A stretch of DNA of 64,000 nucleotides. Origin: Drechslerella dactyloides. Taxonomy: Eukaryota > Ascomycota > Orbiliomycetes > Orbiliales > Orbiliaceae. Both the position numbers and the translations under genes were made by a program. Positions 45,615 to 57,812 of the stretch are shown piece after piece (within the stretch, counting starts at the first letter, position 1; every line of letters starts with the position of its first letter). Under the pieces are notes generated by a model. It searched no databases. It was given only the letters and a program-made list of their open reading frames with translations, and had not been told where the DNA came from. Location of the stretch: positions 4,836,001 to 4,900,000 of the forward strand of contig JAGTWJ010000001.1 of NCBI GenBank assembly GCA_020064725.1, read 5' to 3'.

Positions 45615-47082
45615 AGAGTCAATTGACTAGCCGACTGACCTGCACAGGCACCTGTGGATTCGATACAGGGTGGGTGCCTAGGTATACGTATGGATGTCTG
45701 TGGAAGTATGCTATCGGGGCTTAATGTTCGGGACACAATCGGTCTCGTCAGATGACCGTATACTGTTGGTTTTGCTATAGGATAAAACTGTACGCTCTCT
45801 CGTTTGTACTCGGATGGACGGACGGATTGGACGGATTGACGGTCGGATGGTCAAAAGGAATATAATCTACAGGGCTAGCTAGCTGGACGTGGCATGCGTG
45901 TATGTTTGTACTGTACTTCGTACCTGTGGTTTTCTTTGCGAGTTCTCGCTTTCCTTCTTTCCGGCTGCAGCTGGTGTACCGTAGCACGGGCCCGATCGAT
46001 ACGATATATATTCAAAACAGGCATCACGCGATGATGAACTGAACCTACTTTGAAGCCGGTGTCCCGAGGGATGTAGACATCGCGCCGTCTTTAATTGAGC
46101 TGCGGTTCCACCGACCAGGCGACCAGACCCGGTCCAGGCACCGCTCAGGCCCAGCTGTGAGGTCTAGCTTTGAGGCCCTTGCAAGGGTCTGTCGCGGGCG
46201 CATGCACGGTGATGTCATGCGTGGAGCTGTGAATCTCGACGACGCGCGACGCTGGATCGAATTGATTCAACCTCCAGCTCGAAGCTGACCATCTCTTACG
46301 AGAGACGAGTCTACGGCGAGCAATTGATATAGTCTCGGTCGCCAGCGTGGTAGACAGCGTATGGCTACTACATTGATGCGAGATAGGCGGCCCACCGCGG
46401 CTGAGGCCCCGGCCAATGGACGGCGTCGGAAGCGCCCGCGTGATCTCGCTGACCGCCATCCTGCATTCAAAGTCGCATTCCTGCTGAGATGTGCATATCG
46501 CATGCTTACATGTGAAATATGCATGCTACGTCCTACCGCCTTACCCACAGACGCATTATCCAATATCATGCACAAGATGCAGTCCTATAGTATCGTATCG
46601 GCGTGTAGGATGGTAATTGTAGCGGACGGTGACTGGCCGAATGCACCTGCTGGATGCGTGCTGGAGGAGCCCAGCTGCCCTGCCCGGACAGTTCGCAATT
46701 CGCCGTTCCGCAGATGCGCCGCGAATATTCGTTCTCCACCTCGACAGTCAGAACGATATAATCTTCCCTGGATACAAAGTCAGTGCTGACATACCGCATC
46801 ACTCGCTCGACATCAATTCTGCTGTCATCCGTAATCGATCCGCGTGGCCGGTCCGTTGAAACTCGCTGCTGACTATACTCTGCCTGCCTGCCTGCTCGCC
46901 CCGCCCCGGTCAGAGGTAAAAACTTTGACCACCATCATCCCGTCGACGGACTGCAACCGGCTTCGAGAAGCGGCACAGTCGACACCGAATCCCTTCTCGA
47001 AGCCCCGCCCGGTCCAGGTCCAGGTCCAGATCGCGATCACCCGCTCGTAAACCCTGCTCCGACGTTACGCCGCAGCTGGACG
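45615..47082. other. 1.5 kb gene-free interval upstream of AMP deaminase
   Basis: Contains GGTCCA hexamer repeats near 47011-47029 and GGACGGATT repeats near 45813-45838. No gene seen. The proximal part is the AMP deaminase promoter and leader. Confidence 0.5.
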
Positions 47083-50000
47083 ATGCCCGGTGAGTTTGCC
47101 CAGGTTCCCCAGGTTCGCCATTGGTGCCTGCATCCATTCCCCGCGCTCGGTTCCAGAACGTCAGGCAGAACTCTCTGAATCATCGCTGACTTGAATCGCA
47201 ATCGCTGAACGCACCAGCTGGCACGACGTCCTTCTCCCCCGCTGGCTCTGAAGCCTCATCTCCCTCCCTCCTCCCAACCCATGTAACCAACCATCCCGAC
47301 TCGGATGACGAATATGCCGACCTCCGGCATTCCTTCACTTCCCACGACAGCAAGCATGGATCTGCTGCTGTCGCCGCTGGCAGCTCCAGCGCTAATAAAG
47401 CTGGCCTGTCCGACCACGGCGCCGCTCCGCGCGACGATGAGGAGTCCCCAGAACGAGGGCACTCCGAGGAAGATGAGGAAGCCAAGCGCCAGAACGCCTT
47501 CTACGACTACCAGCAGGACAAGACGCTGAAGCATACCGAAGCCAAGCTCTTCTACAGCCAGCTCTCGCGTGCCAACACCATGACCGGCCCGCTCGTCGAC
47601 GCTGCGACTCTGTCGCAGGCTCCATCGCCTGCCATCGGGCCCAGATCTGTGTATGCTGGGACCTTTGGCCACATATCGCCGCTGGATTACATCCAGGCCA
47701 GCCGTGGCGGCAGCATTGCCGGCAGCGTGAAGAGCTCCGGGGTGCACAAGGCCACACCGTTGGGCTACGCATCACTTGACAAGCCGTTGGGCGAGGCGGA
47801 GGTCCAGGCGCCCAACATGACCGAGTTCGCCTCGATCAACCAGGGCCCTCCTCAAGCTGCCAATGGAAACGACGTTGGACGTGAGTTATGGCTTCTTGGA
47901 ATTAAGCTGGTCCGATGGCTGACTGTCGGTCTATAGATGACGCCGCCATGACGGTTGAGCTGCAAACAATCTACACCAACGTGCAAAAGATCCTCGACCT
48001 ACGAAATAAGTACATCCGGCTGTCTCTGCAGGGACCGACGGACAACCCGAAGGACGATGTTGCATGGAACATCTACCCCAAGCCGCCGCCGCCTGTCTGG
48101 GTACCTGAGGGCTCTCAGACCCTACCGGCGCGGGACGATCCAATGTACGGAACGGTCACCCTTGACAATGGAAAGAGCCGCAAGGCCGGCGAAGACATTG
48201 GCGGCGACTTTAATTTCGAGGAATGCGTGCGTGAGATGCCTGGGTCGGACGAGATGGATTTCCGACTGGACGAGACCGGCGTCTTTCAAGTATATGAGAA
48301 TCAAAAAGGTGCGGTATTCTTATCTTATCGAAAGAACGACATGGATGCGATGCTAATATTCAAGCAGCCCTCGATAATGACATGCCCATCATTGCCGTCC
48401 CGACCATCAGAGAGTACTACATCGATCTCGAGGAAGTGCTGAACATCAGCTCGGACGGCCCCAGCAAGTCCTTCGCCTTCCGAAGGCTCAGCTATCTCGA
48501 GGGCAAATGGAACTTGTACTTCCTGCTCAACGAGTACCAGGAGATGGCGGACACGAAGCGGGTGCCCCACAGAGACTTCTACAACGTCAGAAAAGTGGAC
48601 ACTCACGTTCACCACTCCGCCTGCATGAACCAGAAGCATTTGCTGCGGTTCATCAAGAGCAAGATGAAGAAGTGCCCCGATGAAGTCGTCATCTTCCGTG
48701 ACGGGAAGCACCTGACGCTCCGCGAGGTCTTTGAGAGTATAAACCTCACCGCCTACGATCTCAGTATCGACACGCTGGATATGCACGCGCACACGGACTC
48801 CTTCCATCGATTCGACAAGTTCAACCTCAAGTACAACCCAATCGGCGAGTCCCGGCTGCGTACCATCTTCCTCAAGACGGACAACTTTATGAGGGGTAAA
48901 TGGCTGGCGGAGATCACCCGCGAGGTCATATCCGATCTGGAGGCGTCCAAGTACCAGATGGCCGAGTACCGCATCTCCATCTACGGCCGCTCCGAGGACG
49001 AATGGGACAAGCTTGCCGCGTGGATCGTTGACAACAAGCTCTTCTCGCACAACGTGCGCTGGCTGATCCAGATCCCCCGCCTGTACAACATCTACAAGGC
49101 GGGAAACCTCGTCCATAGCTTCGAAGAGGTCGTCAAGAACATCTTCAAGCCGCTGTTCGAGGTCACTAAAGACCCCAAGTCCCATCCAAAGCTGCACATC
49201 TTCCTCCAGCGCGTCATCGGCATCGACAGCGTCGACGACGAGAGTAAGCCCGAGCGTCGGCTGTACCGCAAGTTCCCCTTCCCGAAGGTCTGGAACACGG
49301 GCCAGAACCCGCCGTACAGCTACTGGATCTACTATCTCTTCGCCAACCTCGCCTCGCTCAACATGTGGCGCAAGCAGCGCGGATTCAACACCTTCGTCCT
49401 GCGCCCGCACTGCGGCGAGGCCGGCGACACGGACCATCTTGCGGCAGCGGTGCTCGTCTGCCACTCCATCTCGCACGGCATCCTGTTGCGCAAGGTGCCG
49501 CTCCTGCAGTATATCTTCTACCTCGAGCAAATCGGCATCGCGATGAGTCCGCTGTCGAACAATGCGCTGTTCCTGGCGTACGATAAGAATCCGTTCCTGC
49601 AGTACTTTAAGCGCGGCCTGAACGTGTCGCTGAGCACGGATGACCCGCTGCAGTTTGCGTTCACGAAGGAACCGCTTATCGAAGAGTACTCTGTCGCCGC
49701 GCAGATCTACAAGCTGTCCGCGGTGGATATGTGCGAGTTGGCGCGCAACAGCGTGCTGCAGAGCGGGTTCGAGGCCGCTTTGAAGGCGCGGTGGCTCGGG
49801 AACGGATGGTACAAGCGTGGGGTTGCGGGCAACGACATGGAGAAGACGAATGTGCCGAACATTCGCATGCAGTTTCGAAACGAGACGCTCAGACAGGAGC
49901 TGGAGATGTATGTTAATTCCTCATCCTTATAGCTGAGCGTTTTGGGAGATATAAGCTAACGTTAATGCAGGATCGACAAGTACACCACCTCGCCGACGGC

Positions 50001-50514
50001 GCAAAAGCTGACGGCGCCACTGCAGCAGCTCAACGAGGCCGTGCAACCCCAGTCGACGCGGCTAGAATACCTCAAGCCGAAACCCGGCGGCGGCAGCGAC
50101 GGACAGCCGGAGATCTCGCGTCCGCAGAGCCCGACGACGTCAATGTACACCAACCCAACGACGTCCGTAGCCATGACGCCCAGCATCCAAAGCTACCAGG
50201 TGCCGCCTACGACGCCTAAGATGATGATGATGTCCGGTGCCGAGATTGACGCGCAGATGCAGCGGGACGGCGGCAGCGCTCTCACGCGGGAAGGCAGCTT
50301 GGAGAACATGATGAAGGCGACGGGGGAGATGGGGATTAGTGATGGGGAGCCGCGGTTGTGGCCGGGCATGATTAGTCGGCAGCGGACGGTGCCGCTTACG
50401 GCTGGCGATGCTGCGGAGTTTGGTGGCGAGGGGGAGGATGGGCGGGTTGTGAGGGGAACGGGACTGCTTGACCGGATGCCGAGCACGCGGTCGCACAAGT
50501 CGAGCAAGTCGTAG
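47083..50514 (+). CDS. AMD1: AMP deaminase
   Basis: Converts AMP to IMP and ammonia, balancing adenylates in the cytosol. Five exons (47083-47089, 47218-47880, 47937-48308, 48368-49907, 49971-50514) give 1041 residues. The first exon is only 7 nt (ATGCCCG), spliced to give MPAGTTSFSP. The N-terminus is disordered with a DYQQDKTLKHTEAKLFYSQL helix. The deaminase core starts near residue 400: KVDTHVHHSACMNQKHLLRF carries the first zinc His pair, LSTDDPLQFAFTKEPL the catalytic Asp pair, and EEYSVAAQIYKLSAVDMCEL follows. The last exon is a Ser/Thr/Pro tail, spliced at GAGAT/GTATGT. Only GT-AG introns are needed. Confidence 0.95.
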
Positions 50515-51289
50515 GTGCTGGGTCGGTATCTTGATATCTAGTTTGAGTGTATCTGTTACCTCATTTATGGTTAGTAATCGCATTGTCGTCATACGATTAT
50601 GTGCGGTTGCATAATTGTTTTATTTTCTCTGTATGGTAGATGGAACGGTGAGATTCATTTCTCGGGCATGGATGTTGGATTCGATTTATTCTACGGAGGT
50701 GGACATGGGTGGACGAGTTGGCATGTTGTATGTGTGCATGTATGCTACGATCTCGAACTAGTACTTGATACGTCTATGCGTTATATAACGGTCATGCATT
50801 GTAAGTAAGGCAGTACAAGGGTGTTTAGTTTCCTTAAAAGACGCATGCGGCTAAGCTGGGATGGTGCCTGCATGGCCGGCTAGTCTTGTGATTACCGCGA
50901 TGTCTGACCGATAGCCTGGGAGCATGCTAGTAGTAGTACTATAAAGAGCTACCACGAAGCATCTGTTTCTTGCGGCCGCTTATGAATATTTCTGATGAAC
51001 GAAATATATATATCACCTCCCCCTCCCTCCTTCAGCAACGGCAAAGTTACAAATTGCAGTCAGTTTCCTCTTGGCTCGTCAACTCGACTCTAGAGTATCG
51101 ATGAAGGTGGACGTATCTTTCTATTCATAAATCTGTTATATGGCGAAAGTATAACATGCACGGACACAAGAACCCCTCCTATAAAATTAAACCTGAATGT
51201 AATACATTCGGTACTCTGGTGCGAGGGACACAAGACTTAGGTAACTAAGTGCTTAATCAAGCACGTGGCAAATTCTATTGCTGCGAAAC
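50515..51289. other. Convergent 3' region, AMP deaminase / kinase-like gene
   Basis: About 775 bp, AT-rich, with a TA run near 51003-51013. No gene seen. Confidence 0.5.
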
Positions 51290-52157
51290 CTACCTCTCTT
51301 CACAAGACGTGAGAACCAGGAAGATCTCAAAGTTTTCTGGACGCACAGTCTCGGGCTCAATTCGCATCTCTTCCCAATCAATGACTGTCAAACTTCGACT
51401 GGCAGTATCCCACAACACGTTGAACTGTGCGTCCTGGTGGACAACGTGTTTCTCTCGGAAACTGTGGAATGCATCGTGTAACGTGCGCTTGAATACCAAT
51501 CTTTCGGCGTCCTCCATGAAGCGCCATATACGAGGGGTGAAGATTATACCGCTCCTCCGCTCCATTATGATAATGAGCCCTGCTTTCAAGGCGCCCTGGA
51601 TGACCTTTCCATAAGCATATATCGATGGGATGTAGGGATTATCGTGTAGTTGACGTCGGGTTTGTAGCTCATTGTTATATCTAGGCAAGGGTTAACTCTG
51701 AATATGATATCAGGCGGCGGGAGAACTGTCGTTCTTACCTCCACCAACAGAACTCATCCGTCTCATCCCACCATTTGAGAACGAGACGTTTTCCACGCCA
51801 AAGACATCTGTACACGGCTCGTTTATCGTGATAGCCGAAAGGAACAAGAACCTCGCATTTTTGGATGACTCCTGTTGCCTCGTTGCGGAAGGTAAGGGTG
51901 TCGGCGGTGAAATCTTGAAGATTATCGATGATTTCCTGGTCGATGTATGGCTTGCTTGTGGCTAATGCGGCTAAACTCGAGCCCCCAGTCGACATGTTTT
52001 CTTTCCTCGGGACGATGAGGCCGGCTGGTACTTCCTGCGGAATATTGGGTGATACTTCGAGGTGATCTCGGGATAAATGAACTTCCCTTAGTGCACTAAC
52101 AAGATCTTCTGCTTCTGTTTGGCCCCAAGAAGTCGCTGGGTGAGATGGTATGCTCAT
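51290..52157 (-). CDS. Small protein-kinase-like fold protein, fungal expansion type
   Basis: Two exons (52157-51739, 51680-51290; GTAAGA donor, GCCTAG acceptor) give 269 residues. Kinase-like marks: a VAIK-type lysine in RLVLKWWDE, a hinge-like GLIIIMERR, a catalytic-loop equivalent HQDAQFNVLWD and a metal-site equivalent VIDWEEM. HQD with DWE is nearer to the aminoglycoside/choline-kinase and fungal atypical kinase-like group than to classical HRD/DFG kinases. No clear glycine loop is visible, so activity is uncertain. The N-terminal 60 residues are disordered. The start chosen is the first ATG (MSIPSHPATSW); the frame stays open upstream to about 52229, where an AG acceptor allows another exon. 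Substrate unknown. Confidence 0.7.
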
Positions 52158-53393
52158 CCTTCCGCTTACAACTAATTGTGACTTGTAGCTGATTGAGGAT
52201 GAACGATCGCTTGCCGGTTCTAAACCCAAACCGTGACACTAGATATTTAGTTTAATGTTAGTGACGGTGCACGCTACCCGCATGTTGGGGGGTTCTGGGC
52301 CTCGAGGCCTCACCTGCTGGCTTGTTTTATATTTGCTATCGAAAGTCTGTCCTTGCGTTTTTGCGGCTCAAATGAGGTAGAGGATGGCTTTGCGAAGAGA
52401 GAAGAGACCAGACAAAATTGAGATGCGAGGTGCGAGTTTGTGAGGAAAGATGAAAGTCAATAAGACGAAAGCCGCTCTGGCCAGCTGGCTGAATATTTAA
52501 GATTTAGAAAGAAGCTCAGTTTCAACACACCAAGTCGTCTCGATCGAGACTGCTGGGTTTGGCGGCAACCCCAGTCTGGCTTACGAGACTGTGGGTTTGC
52601 ATGGTTGCATGCGGTAGTTCCCGAGAATTCATCAACACGCTCGAAATCTTGTCCTCCAGCTCTAGGCTCCAGATCATGCATAGTGCTGTTGTGCATCAAA
52701 GACACAGACCGTCGCCAAAGACCGCCCAACCTTCGTCACTCTCGCACCGATCTCAAATCCACTTCTCGCGTTATCGATCCTCCTACTGAAGCATCCTTGC
52801 AAAATAAACCCAGACCTCTGTATGTATGCGTTGATTTTGTTGCATCTCGCCACTAGGCGCACCGGGGACGAATATCATATCTACTAATCAGAACTTTTGC
52901 TGGTGGTGGTATTCGTCATTTGGATGTTCGATCAGACGTTCGTTTGTAGTAGACCAAGATTAAGGAAATGAGTATAAAAAATTCATGCTGGCGTGTCGGA
53001 CAGGCTTATTGCATTGTACAAGTGCATTATCATTGGTCTCGTAAATTAAGCTACATAAACATTAGTTCTCGATGCCGATAGCGGCTGGGTGCTTGATAGC
53101 TAGGTTCAAAGATAAAAGGAATTCTCGGATAGTATCCTGTGAATGCTGGAGATTCTGGTTGACGACGCCAGATATCTCTCAGGATAACGGAGGGATCGAT
53201 TGTTCGCTCGCTGCAACGCTAGAATGCAAAGTCATGAATCAATGAATCGATGGATTGGTTAGTTTTTCCCTTCTTCCTCTTCTTCCGTTAGGCTTCTGTT
53301 GCTGAAGAGACCATAATTGGACTCTGCATTAAGTATCTTCTTCTGTTATCCGTTCGAGTGTTCGCTACTGCCCCGAGTGGCTTACTGACCTTT
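52158..53393. other. 1.2 kb gene-free interval
   Basis: Promoter side of the kinase-like gene and 3' side of the basic repeat gene. No supportable gene. Confidence 0.5.
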
Positions 53394-54689
53394 TTAAGAA
53401 TCTGCCTGGGGTTCTATTGTCGGTCTGTTCTCGATTATCGGTCTGTCTTCGATTATTGGTCTGTTCTCGATTACTGGTCTGTTCTCGCTTGCTATTCTGA
53501 TCTCTATTGTCGGGTTGATCTCTGTCGTCGGTCTGGTTTCTGTTTTCGGTCTGGATTTTATTATCGGTCTCGGTAGACGCTTCGCAGCAGGATGGGGATT
53601 GTCATTGGCGATGGGCCGGGTGCCTTTGGTAGGCGGTCGACCCCATCGGTAAAATTCTATGGGAGGGCTTTGGGGCGGCTCTTGTGAAGTAGCGTCGGGC
53701 TGGCGTGGCGGACGGGCCGTCTGTGCGGCCTCCTGTACCGTTGCCGTTGGAAGGGCCGAAGCCCGCTTAGTAGACGCTGGACGTTGGACTCTTGACGCTT
53801 TGGTAGCAGGAATTGGCTTTGTTGCTGACGGAGGTCGCCGCATCGGGGCTGACGATCTACCTCTTTTATACCGGCGGCGGCGTGAGGGACGGCTAAGGGA
53901 GGGATTACGGGGACGGGGTGACTGGGTACGAGATATTGATGAAGGCTGTTGGACTGGTGCTGGTGCTTCGTCCTCGGGGTGAACAGTATCCGGATGGATT
54001 GAGGAGGGCGGAGTTATAGTCAGTTTCGCGAGCCAGCCGCCTACCCGACCAGCCATGGTCGATGGCGATGAGATGGAACTCCGTGTAGCTGTACGACCTC
54101 GCTCGGACTCCTCTGCTAGATGGGTAGCGCGAGCATTGTCGCGAGTGGCGGGGGGTAACCTCGAATCTGTATCCGCCGGCGAAGCTGTCCGTTTCTGCGA
54201 ATGTGACCGTCTCACTGACCCTGCCCGCCTCCTCGAACCTGCCCGCCTGTTCGAATCTGCCCGCCTCGTCGACCCTGCTCGCGATCGCGAATCTGCCCGT
54301 CTCTTCTGCTCCTCTCTGGTATCTTGCAGCGTCTGAATGCCATCCCGTACTCGTTGCACCGAACGAGCCCTGCGGTGTCTCGACCCGAGTCTGAGCGTAT
54401 ACCTGAACCCGCCGTCTTCCTCATCTTTCTCGAGAAGCTTCTTCTCTTGCCGTAGGGTCACACGGAGCGTTCTCAACTGGCGTCTCACCTTGCGTTTGAA
54501 GCTCGGATCGTACTCGTCGGGAAAAAGGCGCATGTGCTCTCTGGTATCCTTTATCAAGGTCTTCAGCCGATCCAATGTCTGCTGGGAAAGTTCGATGTCG
54601 TTTGGATAAGTAAGGTACTTATCCACAAGCGAGTTGATTTCGGCGAGAGATGTGCCCAATGCTGGCGCCAAGGTTGTTGGTTCTGCCAT
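53394..54689 (-). CDS. Basic repeat-rich protein of unknown function
   Basis: Uninterrupted frame of 431 residues from an ATG at 54687-54689. I do not recognise it. Residues 1-105 look helical and could be a domain: AEINSLVDKYLTYPNDIELS, LDRLKTLIKDTREHMRLFP, RRQLRTLRVTLRQEKKLLEK. From 120 on it is low complexity: imperfect RRADSxSRAGS repeats (about 130-165), a Pro/Ser/Arg middle, and an ENRPIIE-type repeat over the last 45 residues ending QADS. Codon repetition is visible in the DNA at 53400-53570 and 54215-54310. The basic repeats suggest nucleic-acid or chromatin contact. As the repeats are in frame and stop-free, I favour a real gene over a chance ORF. Confidence 0.6.
   Translation of the reverse strand: MAEPTTLAPALGTSLAEINSLVDKYLTYPNDIELSQQTLDRLKTLIKDTREHMRLFPDEYDPSFKRKVRRQLRTLRVTLRQEKKLLEKDEEDGGFRYTLRLGSRHRRARSVQRVRDGIQTLQDTREEQKRRADSRSRAGSTRRADSNRRAGSRRRAGSVRRSHSQKRTASPADTDSRLPPATRDNARATHLAEESERGRTATRSSISSPSTMAGRVGGWLAKLTITPPSSIHPDTVHPEDEAPAPVQQPSSISRTQSPRPRNPSLSRPSRRRRYKRGRSSAPMRRPPSATKPIPATKASRVQRPASTKRASALPTATVQEAAQTARPPRQPDATSQEPPQSPPIEFYRWGRPPTKGTRPIANDNPHPAAKRLPRPIIKSRPKTETRPTTEINPTIEIRIASENRPVIENRPIIEDRPIIENRPTIEPQADS
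53396..53530 (-). repeat. Tandem coding repeat, ENRPIIE type
   Basis: On the plus strand a unit of about 18-21 nt (GGTCTGTTCTCGATTATC and variants) recurs about seven times. It encodes ENRPIIE, EDRPIIE and ENRPTIE in the C-terminus of the basic protein. Confidence 0.8.
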
Positions 54690-55612
54690 AATGTGTGAAG
54701 ATGTCGTGCGGGCGCTCGCGAGGCTGGAAGCGGTAGATTGGAGCGAATGCGGAGAAACACCAATTGATAGCGGAAAACGGGGATGTTCGGCCCGTCGCTA
54801 TTATAAAAATGCTAGAATACCGTAGACAAGGGTGTTTTCGAGTGCGATCGATGGAAACCTGCCGGCATTTGAGAGGAGGGAGTCTTGAAACCGCATGAAT
54901 GTCTGGTGAAAGCTGGCGACAAGGAAAACTGTCGGCGGATCCAGAATGATAGATTGCAAGGCTGGTGTTCTGGTTCCGTCTATCAATGACAAGGACAATA
55001 TTCGAGCAATGACCCGGACCAAGCTAGGGGCAGAAATCTAAAACTTAAGCTTAAAGCTGCGGAAACTGGTCTCGGGAAACGGGTGTCTGCCCGTTTAGAC
55101 AAGGTAGCTTGCCGACAGTTTGCGAAGAAGTCGGGGCGATGTTTGTCGGGATCGATTGTTGGTGGGATCAAACCGGATTTCTCAGCCGCAGGTGTGTAGC
55201 GCTGCTTGACCAGGCCGACAAGATCAATGCTTAAGCTTCAAGCCTTCTAACTATGATAGAAATTGATACAGAAAGAAGCACAGATAGATTATTATCAATA
55301 GTAAGGCTGGTAAACGCTTACTTACTGGAAATAATACGTTTCCGCACACTCGCGACGCATACGAAAGCACAAGGCTGAACCTTTTCAAAATCACTATGTG
55401 ACCGAATCCGTAATAGCGATTCGAAGCTAGCCTGTGCGCTGCAAAATGTGTTAGGACCGGCTCCAGGACAAGCTGTACATACATGAGCTGTAAATTTGTG
55501 ACACGCAATTGACCTCTGCTATGATTTGGATGTATGACTTTATAGATTTTGTTCCGGTCTATGCCGTGAAGATCGGTATTGGATTATAACGGCTACTAAA
55601 CAAATATGTGTA
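54690..55612. other. Intergenic, 0.9 kb
   Basis: Promoter of the basic repeat gene and 3' side of the DUF1769 gene, both minus strand. No supportable gene. Confidence 0.5.
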
Positions 55613-57027
55613 TCAATCGACGTCGTCCTGTTGTGCTTGTTCGTTATTATCGTTGCCACCTTGAGGGCGCACTCCGGACCCTGCCGACTCCTGTTCTTCA
55701 TCGTCCCCTTCACTCTCTTCGCTCCTGTCGTCGTCGTCGTCCGAAGTCGTTTCATTATCGATGGATGTGAGTGCGAATTGTATGACGAGGTAGACAGTCT
55801 GGTCTGCGCGATTCTTCAGCAGGTAACGAAGGGGCTGACCGTCCCAGTATTGCAGAATTGGGATGGATATTCCGGGGAGGCGGAGAGCGAAATCTACAGC
55901 TTGGACATCAGCTCGATTTCCTGAGTTGTGTCAAGGGCCAGAAGTGTGTACGCACCGTTAAAGTCGAGGTAAGGATTGAAAAAGTCGAGCCAGTACTTTG
56001 TGTCCGGCTGGAACATGAATCTCCGGCGATTCTCCGCTGCCACAAAAAATTTCATCCTCGCGGGAGCCGTATGTGGTATCTCTGCATCAGTGTTCGAGGT
56101 CTGCTGGTCCGCACTGCCGTCGTCCTTGTCGTCCGATATGTGACGGTCTAGCGGTATCTTGTACAGACCTTCAGTGAGTACATCCACGTGGCTGTCGGTA
56201 GAGTCGCCTTTAGCTTTCTCGCCGCCATTGGCGGTATTATCTGACGTAGAAGTGTCAGCGGCGGTCGCCGTCTTTCTGTCACCCACGTCGATGACATTGA
56301 CACTGCTCAACACCCGTCCCTCCATCCACGGTTTCTCCGCCCACGGATCCCCATCGAGGCCCGGATCGATGACCCACCGTGCGGCCCGCCATGCGACGCT
56401 GAATCCGGGCGGCAGCGACTGCGCGATCGGCTTGTCGAAATCATTCGCGAGGACGAGGTCGTCACCGGAGATCGGGCCCGCTTTCGAGGTGAAGGTTAGC
56501 GGGGAGAGGGAGATCGAGTATTTGTCTGCAGTGTGTGGTTGGTGTGCGAAGTATGGCGAGGTCGAAGGGAGGCAGGAGGAGTCTAAGCATATGTATCGAA
56601 TATAACGAATGTCAGCCTGTCGATAGATTTTAACATTCGTGCTGGTGGTTTGTAGATGTGATGCGGGAACGGCTGGTGTGACGGCAGGACGTCAATTTTG
56701 ACTTTGTGCCATTTGTGTTACATCTGTTGCATTTTCCGTATACGGGCTGGCTGCACTGTCGACTTCAGCAGCTTCCGTACAAGGCAGGTATTCCACCTAC
56801 GGCCCACGCATGTAGACATAGAACAGGGAGGGGTGGCGTCGACAGATGGGTTGTTAGATATACGTACTCCGAAAACCCTGAACTCGTACGTAGGCCTCCG
56901 CCTTTATCATCTCCGTCTCGATCACCACCGGTCGCTCTGTGTTCACTGGGACCACGGCATGCGTCGCTGTATCCCGCGACGGGCCGGCCGTCACGGTTAG
57001 CGTGTACCCGTCGACACTACGCGGCAT
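55613..57027 (-). CDS. DUF1769 / UPF0590 family protein
   Basis: Fungal protein family of unknown function (UPF0590, Pfam DUF1769). Exons 57027-56868, 56582-55956 and 55893-55613 give 355 residues. It starts MPRSVDGYTLTVTAGPSRDT, where the family has its conserved N-terminal strand, then VIETEMIKAEAYVRVQGF. The second exon runs SPYFAHQPHTADKYSISLSP, DDLVLANDFDKPIAQSLPPG, ARWVIDPGLDGDPWAEKPW, TKYWLDFFNPYLDFND. FALRLPGISIPILQYWDGQP follows in the last exon. The C-terminus is a Glu/Asp-rich acidic tail. Intron 1 (56583-56867) is 285 nt, long for this locus; it was placed by family similarity on both sides. Confidence 0.88.
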
Positions 57028-57812
57028 CGATAGCTTTTTTTTTAGCGAGATAGCCCTATCGATTGATTTTGTCGGATTACTCTAAGAAAGTAAGTAAAGT
57101 TAATGAAATGTCGTGGGGCTGTGTGGTGGCGGGTTGACGGGTTAAAAATGATGGTCGCTCGATGACGTCGTGTGGTATTCACGGCGCAGATGAATGGCAT
57201 CGCGCGTCGGAACTTAATCTACACTATATGCGGTAGCGTAAAATGCATTGGGCGTACGGCAAATTAACTCAACGTTACATGATTGTAGTTTAACAACATC
57301 TATATCCTTGCACGCATATGGCTGCTCTGGCCATGCTAAATACGGATAAACGCATAGTGAACAGACTTTGCTTCGCATAGATTCTCCGTTGCATTGGTAC
57401 TAGCTCAGCCTTTTGCACAGGCACACTAGTCGCAAGGACATGTGCACGCCCTTGGACGCAAACGCAGGTTGTATGGAATGAGCAAAATTTGTATATTGGT
57501 ATATCCTTTCATAGATCAGAGGAAACAACTATGGCGGCAATCGAGCCATGCAGTCTACACTGTGAGGGACGGTGATAAAGGCGTGCCAAAATCGCCATCC
57601 ATACTGCTACTGGAGAGAAATCTAAGTAACGCAAGTGTTAGGGGCCATGGACAAGAAAACAAATAACCGCACGTACTCTATACAAAGTAACGACATATAG
57701 CAAGGGGACCGCCCGAACCTTACAATAGAAGAGCCGATCGAGTACGCATATTAGCATCGGAGTCGATCGTGCGAACCGAATCAACGCTGCGCAGTGCTGG
57801 TACTGATACAAA
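57028..57812. other. Intergenic, 0.8 kb
   Basis: Between two minus-strand genes. AT-rich near 57040-57110. No supportable gene. Confidence 0.5.

Noticed and set aside
48325..49530. 401-residue open frame antisense to AMP deaminase
   Set aside because: Overlaps the conserved deaminase core on the plus strand; shadow frame.
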